From positions 12,076,472-12,140,471 of the forward strand of contig CM034601.1 of NCBI GenBank assembly GCA_020091685.1: 64,000 nucleotides of DNA, read 5' to 3'. This DNA comes from Lutjanus erythropterus. Taxonomy: Eukaryota; Chordata; Actinopteri; Lutjaniformes; Lutjanidae. Each line of letters starts with the position of its first letter. The stretch's first letter is position 1. Under the pieces are notes generated by a model. That model had not been told where the DNA came from and did no database searches. It saw nothing but the letters and a program-made list of their open reading frames with translations. A program made the translations under genes and the position numbers. Shown here in pieces: positions 57,668 to 64,000 of the stretch.

Positions 57668-60600
57668 GTGAGTAACATTCAAGTAAAAGTAAAGTTAGCT
57701 CCAGGCAAAGTAGCTGACATTAGCAAAGTCGCTAAGTAACAAGCTAACACTAGCAGTAGTTCTTGGAGCTTGGCTTTAGTGGCTATTTGCTAACTGTAAG
57801 CTAGCTGGCTGGCTTAGTAACGCTGTGACATAAGGTAGCCAAGTAAGAGCGAGCTGTCAGGTACAGTTACGTCTGGATAACTGCGGTTAATCTTGACCTG
57901 TGTTACCCCACTGACTTAGGATAGCAAAAAATAGCTGCTATCGTTACGGTAGGCTAACTGTGCCTGCCTTGCTTATAAAATTTAGCCAGTGTGTGCTACA
58001 TTTGTGCTGTCCAGGTGGCAAACCAACAGGTTGACAAATGTAACGGAGTCAGCAGGCATCAAAACTTTTACGTCAGGTGTTGGGATGTCCCATCCTCTCC
58101 CAGTAAACATAACCGTGGTGGTGTGATCACACCATCAACTCCTGTCAAGTTGCTCGGTTAGTCGAAACTTTTCCTGTCATATTAAAACGTCTAACGAGTT
58201 TTGACTTGTCTTTTCCCTCCTGTATCTTCGGGGCTTTTTCTTGTAGTTTGATTGCCAGTCAGTAATTCAATCTGCAGGTCCAGTAATTATCTCACTGTTG
58301 AGCAATGCTGATTTCTCTGTTTTTAGCAGGCTAAATAGCTCGGGTATGTTTGTGTCCTACGTTGTAGTGTACATGTGGCATATTGGGGATGATCCAGATA
58401 TGTTACTGCAGAGCTTTCTCCAGGCTCAAGCAATTACCCACTTCAGCTTAAGATTACTCACACATCTCCACTAGGTTCTCATGACCGCTGAAGGGAAACA
58501 ATCTAAATACACTCAGAAGCAGCTGACAAAAGTGTACTTGTGTGCAGCCCTCAGTACCGTTTCTTATCAATGCATGTAAAGGAGCTCTGTAATACTGTGC
58601 AGATGAAGCAATTGCAGCTCGAGTTTATAATGCGTCTGTGGTATTTTAAAGCTGTAGATTAGGGCTACACAGCTAATCAAAATATTATCAGAGTGGTAAT
58701 ATAGTCAAGTGCAATATCCAGAATCCAGAAGCTGCAATTTTGTCTGACAAAACAGCAGAAAAGTACTGTAGTGCTGCAGAGATGCACTGGTCTACAAATC
58801 TTGTTCTCCAGATGTAAGAAAATATATTTGTTTGGTGCAGATGCCAATAAATGTTACTTGATCATGATTTTAATAGTTTTTATTCAGTAAATATGAAAAT
58901 TGTGATAATTCCTACAAATTGTGAATCGTTGCAATACCTGTCAAAGTAACTGTGTCATGACATTTCTTATACCATATCGTCCAGCCTTACTATAGATAAA
59001 CATGTATCTGAACATGAAATTGTTCCTTACATTCCCTGTTAATTGTATTCCTATCTCTCTTGAATCAGATGGATTACTAAATATGTTAATCCAGCTCTGT
59101 TTTTGAGCTTTGATCAGGCTGAAAACAATGTGTTACTGACAATAGAAACTAACCATGTCACTGAAGCTGGACGGGATGAGTTTTCAGAACAATGCTTGTA
59201 AATGAATTCTTATCATGGGATATCTGTAATGTGAATAAACAATTCAAATGGGATTAAGTGATGTAATAATCAGTTACAAAAAGGAATTAGTGTGTATGTA
59301 TTTCCACTAGTGCTGCGCAGCTGGTATTTGTTTATAACTGAATATTTTCATGGTTGATTCGTCGGACAGTTATTATCTTGATTAATCAATTCATAGTTGT
59401 TTGGTGTATATAATGTCGGAAAATGGTGAAAAATATCAATCAGTGTTTCCCAAAGCATAAGGTGATGTCCTAAAAATGTCTTGTTTTGCTCACAATCATA
59501 AAGGAGTAAAGAAACCAAAATATATTCACGTTTAAGAAGCTAAAATCAGAGACTTTGACTTTATAAAAAGACTCAAACCAACTAATTATTAAAATAGTTG
59601 ATGATTAGTTTAATAATCAGCTAATAATTGATTAATCATTGCAGTGCTAATTTCCACACCAAAATGATGACCAGAATTGATGCACATATAGTAATAATAA
59701 CATAATATGGCACTAAGCGTCATGTATGAAAACTGAAGGCAATGACGATGAAATGGTATGAAAATTTCATATCATAATTATCAAGACCAAAATGGTAATG
59801 ATTATAGGTATTATTGAAGTTTTTATAAAATGTGCTCAAAATGTTTAAGTACTGATACACACACTGATTTAATTTCATGTTTTACATTGAAAACGTCTCA
59901 AAAATTTGAAATGGCATCATTTCCTTTGCAATGTCAGTGTAGGGCTGGGCAATGTGGACAGAATCAAATATCAAATATTTTTGACCAAATTCCTTGATAT
60001 CACTTGTGCAACAATATTGTAGAGATGATGGTGATCTGTGTTTTTGGTAAGTAAGCATCAGTAATGTAGATGAACTGACTAGGTAGGAAAGGCAAATAAG
60101 AGACAGGTAGAACATCCCTTTACTTTAATGCAGCCTTTAAAACCAGAAAAAGACAACACTTACATGTATATCACAACATCCAAAAATCTTAGACGATATC
60201 TAGTCTCATATTATCATATAATACTTATATATGTCAATGTTTTCAATTCAAACAAATCCTGCTGCTGTGCCTGCCTCTGGGAGACTGTTGCTAACTTTGG
60301 TTGATGTTAACTAGTATTTTTCAAAGTGCGGTAATTAAACATGGTTTTAATGATAAATAAGATTCCTAATTGTAATACTAATTGTATGGAATATTATTAT
60401 GGAACAGTTAATCGTTTCATCTCAAGTACTGAACTGTTTCACATAAGCTCACACCCATCTCTTGACTGATTTTTATATTTTCTTGCATATTCTCATCATA
60501 CAGCCAACTGATCAATGAGGCCAGTACCCTGAGACTACAGTAGCAGTACATTAGTAAAGCCTTCCTTTGGGCATTTAACAGTTAGACGAACAACTCCACT

Positions 60601-63600
60601 GGCAGGACAGGCTTAAAGGTATACTATGCAGATTTAGTCTTTCGCTGTTTGTAAATGCACCATTCAAAGTTGGTCCATCCTCCTTGCCTCAGCAAGTCAG
60701 AGAGAGAGGGAGAGAGAGAGAGCAGTGCTGAGAACAAAGCAGCGAATCAGAGAAATAAAACGTAACTTTTTGATTGTTTCATGGCAATTAGTGTTCCTCT
60801 TGTAGCTCAGCCCCAGCCTCCAGGCAAAACAGATACACAGATCTGCAACTCTTCAGACATCCATGACACAGACAGAGCAGAGAGGAGAGACAGAGACAGC
60901 AATGCAATCTGGTCACTCACTACATTTTATAAAAACCTCCCGACCTCACACCTTGCATGCTGTAATTGGCTGGGACACTACAGGAGCAGTTTCAGGGTTG
61001 CAGTTAAATTTCTCAGGTGCTGAAGACATACATCAACCAAATGCTCACTATTCAAAACTTTTGTCGTGATCAGTGTCCTCATGGATGACTATGGTCATTC
61101 CCCTCTTGATCTGTGATTCGCTGAGAGTTCTGATTCCACATCAGGCTCTTTCTGATTGGACAAGAACTGTAACTGACAAGGAGCTTTAGTTCTTAAAATT
61201 TCCCTGCTCTCAGGAAGGACAAAGATTTGAGGTGGATTATGTGCCTTCATCTATCTTTGCTCATTGAGAAGAGTTGTTTTCTAATCCCTGCTCACTCTGC
61301 TGACTGAGCTCTGCTTCCAGTTCTGTAGTGCAATACTAAGTGGATAGGAGTGAATCTGTTTGCATTATGTAACCATTTAGGTTGCAACCAGTGATACGCT
61401 GATGCTGCAATTTAAGTGCTGTTGCAGCTTTTGTTATTAGATTTATTTTTTATTTAGGTAAGACATTAATTGATGTTATGAATTGCAACTCAGTCTGACC
61501 TACTTCTCCCTTTTTTCCACTGACTAGTATATTTTAGATCTGGTTTTTTGCTGTTGGCAAGACCTTGCATCATCTACTGTTTCAAAAAGAGTGAATCTCG
61601 CTTTGATATTTGACACCATGGTTCTGGATATTTACATTTAGCATTCATTCAAATTGAGAAATAAATGCCACATTTTATGCTCCCGGTATTTGCACACACA
61701 ATATACAATGAAAGCCTTCTTAATTGTGCACAGTGTCTGGTGTTTTACTACAACTGTGTTCAGCCCAGAGGAAGCCTCAGAGCCCCTCACTCACTGTCAC
61801 TGAGAGGACAGATCATGGTAAAATAAATAAAGAGATTAGACCCTGGGCTGTCAGTTCATTGGTCATTTGATGGATCTGAGTGGTTTTCACTCTGTGTTGT
61901 GCCATCTGTTTTTCATTTAAGTTTTTGAAGTGAACAGATTTAAACCTGAGGATTTGTTTTAATTAAACGACCTTTGAATCACAAACAAAAGCCCATTTAA
62001 GGCATTGCTGGTTACATCTATCTGGGAAGCTAATGGCTCAGCTTTTGAACATTTGAATGTAAAGATATCAAAATTTTTCCACTAGGTCCATCAATGTTCC
62101 CAACTAAAAATTTTAGGGAGCACAGCACAAAATTTAGGATAACCACTTAAATTGACATACAACCCCCTGGGGCCTAAGCCAGATTCTGTGTAGGGGTCCA
62201 CCTACCTGATCTGTACCAAACCATTTTCCTCTGCTGCACAGTCACACCTGACAGCCCAGTGCTCACACTACAATCCTCCCTCTGTTAAAACAGTTTGCTC
62301 CACCTGTCAGTCTAAGAACAATTAGACCTATACAGAATGAGATATAAACAACCAATATATATGTCGATAAGATTTTTATTTAAGATTAAGTGAATATTAA
62401 CATTAACAAGAAATTGTAGATAATATAAAATTTTTGAAATTAATTAAATATAATATAACATATAATATTGTCTCTGCTGCCTTAGTGCACTCAATCAATA
62501 CATTATACTTCAATAGTAAATGTCAATCCATTGTTTTCTACCTCACATCACTGCAGAGTTTTAACTAAATCTTGACTTAGAGACTGAATAATCATTGTGT
62601 TGTTTTAAAGTTATGTGCATCAGAGGTTGCTGCTTCTATTTCTTTGTGTGCATGCTGATATAGACAAATGTTCACATACAATTGCAGTTATCAACACAAC
62701 AATGCTTCCTGTTGGCGTTTATCAAACATAATAACTAGTTGTATGTCAGTTTTGTTGGCACAAAGTTACATGACAGAGAGGAAGACAGAGAAGAGAGAGA
62801 AGATACTTTTCCATGATTGCTGTTGGAGCATTCACACTTGAAACAAAATGAAAAGCAGGGGACGTATTTGCATGTCCCACTGGTGTCTCCAAAAATCTTC
62901 ACAAAATGCAAGTAAATTGTTATTCTGGAGCCCTGATACATTACTGAAGAGTTGTTTGATGGCTCTGGTCCAGCACAACAAGACTGAATCTCTGTTGTTT
63001 TGCGTCTGAGAAATACATAATAACTGAATAAAGTATATTTTATTGTCCCAGCAGGGGAATTTGTTTAAGTCTCCAAGCCACTGCATCACACAGTATATTT
63101 GCCAACAACAACAACAACATCTGCTATTTGCTTAAAACATGGATCACACATACACTTTTGCATAGAACCAGGTATAATCAAACCAAATAATAAAATCAAA
63201 CCAGTTTTAGTCAAGACAGATAACCAATAATCTAAATTAAATTTGTTAGTTGCTAAATAAATACCATATAATATGGTTACATGTTGCTACTTATTGCTTG
63301 ACCCGTTGTGTTTGATCTAAATTCTGTAACATGCCTGTATCACTCTTCCTCTCTTCTCCAGGTCCATCACAGAATCCAGTTGCCCTGCAGCAACTGCCAG
63401 GAGTCGGCTACGGCATGACTCACCAACCAACCTATAATCCAATGCAGGCCAAAGCTCCTGCACCCCCCGGCCCTGGACTCTACCCCTCTGGGCCATACCA
63501 GCCTGTTCCCCCAGTCAGTTCCTACCAGCCTGGCCCACCACCCACTTCCTACCCTGGTCCTCCAGGCCCACCGCTGTTGACCAGGCCTCCACTGGGAGGT

Positions 63601-63979
63601 CCTCCATCCCATACACCTCCTCAGTCTGCCAGCCCCAGCCCTGGTCCAAGGCTACCCCCGGCACAGGGCACACCTCCCCCTCCTGCTGTGTCCTCTAGTA
63701 GTTACTACCCAAACCCACAGCAGCCGCAGCCCATGGCCCCAGCATGGCAGTACAACACAGCCCCCCCACCAATGGGGACACCCACTTCCATGAGCACGCC
63801 TCCTCGTGGCCCTGTGGCTAATCATGTGAACCCAGCTGCAAGCTCAACAGCACCGCCACTGCCGCCACCGTCATCGGCAGCTTACAGCTCTCCTCCACCA
63901 GCCCATGTGTCCCATAGTGCCACTCAGCCCCCAGGCCCAAGGATGCCTCCCACCTCTGCACATGGATACACCCAACCAG
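57607..63979 (+). CDS. sec24a: COPII coat cargo adaptor SEC24A, 5' part (continues beyond the window)
   Basis: SEC24 is the cargo-binding partner of SEC23 in the inner COPII coat at ER exit sites. Exons 57607-57667 and 63362-63979 give the first 226 residues. The protein starts MSTAGFNSQNGTG and runs through YANGPSQNPV into a disordered region dominated by Pro, Gln, Ser and Gly, typical of the SEC24 N-terminus ahead of the zinc-finger, trunk, beta-barrel, helical and gelsolin domains (none of which is reached here). YANGPSQN resembles human SEC24A YTNGPVQN, and PAWQYN resembles its NWQYNY, so SEC24A is preferred over SEC24B. Adjacency to sar1b agrees with human gene order. Both junctions are phase 1. 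It could regulate jointly with sar1b across the shared upstream region. Confidence 0.92.
58660..58996 (+). repeat. Repeat D, copy 1 (sec24a intron 1)
   Basis: Starts tagggctacacagctaatca and ends atatcgtccagccttacta, inverse-like ends. The body (caagtgcaatatccag, gtgctgcagagatg, tacaaatcttgttctccaga) is shared with 29341-29720. Confidence 0.7.
59310..59645 (+). repeat. Repeat A copy (sec24a intron 1)
   Basis: Same family: ataatgtcggaaaatggtg, cagtgtttcccaaagca, aggagtaaagaaacc, tttaagaagctaaaatcaga and the end ttgattaatcattgcagtgc. Confidence 0.75.
59746..60430. repeat. MITE-like repeat B, copy 2, split by a nested element
   Basis: Same family as 22822-23194: the left part up to tttgcaatgtcagtgt at 59940 and the right part from atgtcaatgttttc at 60231 align with the uninterrupted copy. 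It ends tttcatctc, the inverse of its start. Confidence 0.75.
59941..60230. mobile_element. Nested MITE inserted into repeat B
   Basis: 290 bp starting agggctgggcaatgtgg, the usual end of a widespread fish MITE. It is flanked by atgtcagtgt (59931-59940) and atgtcaatgt (60231-60240), a near-perfect duplication. The uninterrupted copy at 22822 has a single such word. The last 8 bp of the flanks differ at one position. The right terminal repeat looks lost. Confidence 0.7.
60699..60721. repeat. GA microsatellite in sec24a intron 1
   Basis: Imperfect GA run, one GGG interruption. Confidence 0.85.
63362..63979 (+). CDS. sec24a: sec24a exon 2, Pro/Gln-rich
   Basis: The acceptor is CTCTTCTCCAG at 63361 and the donor CCAG|GTAGGA after 63979, giving 618 nt that enter and leave in phase 1. 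Translation is free of stops and very rich in Pro, with Ser, Gly, Gln and Ala. It contains YQPG and SYPGPPGPP segments and PAWQYN. GC content rises sharply relative to the intron, as expected for coding sequence in this AT-rich locus. Confidence 0.95.
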
Positions 63980-64000
63980 GTAGGAACACAAAACCTCTAC
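63980..64000 (+). other. Start of sec24a intron 2
   Basis: Begins with the donor GTAGGA. Only 21 bases fall inside the window. Confidence 0.85.

Larger units (their letters stand above)
57668..63361 (+). other. sec24a intron 1, 5.7 kb
   Basis: The first intron holds several dispersed repeats listed separately: 58660-58996, 59310-59645 and 59746-60430 with a nested element, plus a GA microsatellite. The stretch 60610-61180 begins ggtatactatgcag, a wording common in fish repeats. From about 61200 to 63360 I see AT-rich sequence without exons, apart from a short CAA repeat at about 63105-63118. Confidence 0.85.

Noticed and set aside
63367..63612. 81-codon minus-strand frame rich in Trp/Gly/Arg
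   Set aside because: Antisense shadow of the Pro-rich sec24a exon 2.
1..64000. CRISPR arrays, bacterial operons, tRNA or rRNA genes, viral genes
   Set aside because: No regularly spaced repeats, no cloverleaf-like or rRNA wording and no viral structural gene seen. The intact reverse transcriptase belongs to a LINE without LTRs or envelope.

Overview
The window is vertebrate nuclear DNA, almost certainly from a teleost fish and probably a percomorph. It is AT-rich and mostly non-coding. It carries split genes with GT-AG introns, CA/TG microsatellites and many short interspersed repeats of kinds common in fish genomes: MITE-like elements ending in agggctgggc or in gattaatcgatta-type repeats, Tc1-like relics and a long LINE. 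No bacterial-type operon, CRISPR array, tRNA or rRNA gene was seen.

Two protein-coding genes are certain, and they sit head to head. On the minus strand, sar1b (COPII small GTPase) runs from a 5' UTR exon ending at 55669 to a stop codon at 42566. Its six coding exons add up to exactly 198 codons, and every splice phase fits. On the plus strand, sec24a (COPII cargo-adaptor subunit) begins with ATG at 57607, has a 5.7-kb first intron and a Pro/Gln-rich second exon (63362-63979), and then leaves the window. Human SAR1B and SEC24A are neighbours in the same arrangement, which supports both paralogue calls. The products act in succession at ER exit sites: SAR1-GTP recruits SEC23/SEC24 to make the inner COPII coat. 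The roughly 2 kb between them contains two CpG-richer promoter zones with an exact TGACGTGG unfolded-protein-response core, an E-box, ETS-like and NRF1-like sites and a pair of TCTCGTGAGA palindromes.

The first 42 kb lack a gene that I can name. The main feature is a nearly full-length non-LTR retrotransposon (about 35030-39402) with both ORFs open: a coiled-coil RNA-binding ORF1p and an ORF2p with endonuclease and reverse transcriptase. It has a structured 3' UTR and an A-tail. Two decayed Tc1-like transposons lie at about 15330-16180 (+) and 26230-26680 (-). Many MITE-like copies can be paired with each other within the window. Weaker gene hints are a possible first coding exon on the minus strand at 30202-30226, a possible plus-strand 3' end with AATAAA at 13366, and a CpG/E-box-containing patch at 7380-7760.

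The points most worth a second look are a possible alternative first coding exon of sar1b (48540-48651, phase-matched), two DR1 nuclear-receptor sites overlapping a perfect oestrogen-response-element palindrome inside a dispersed repeat (33305-33333), the intact LINE with its 3' hairpin, TIR-bounded elements at 47100-48001 and about 28199-29082, and a nested MITE insertion at 59941-60230 that can be read by comparison with an empty copy at 22822-23194.
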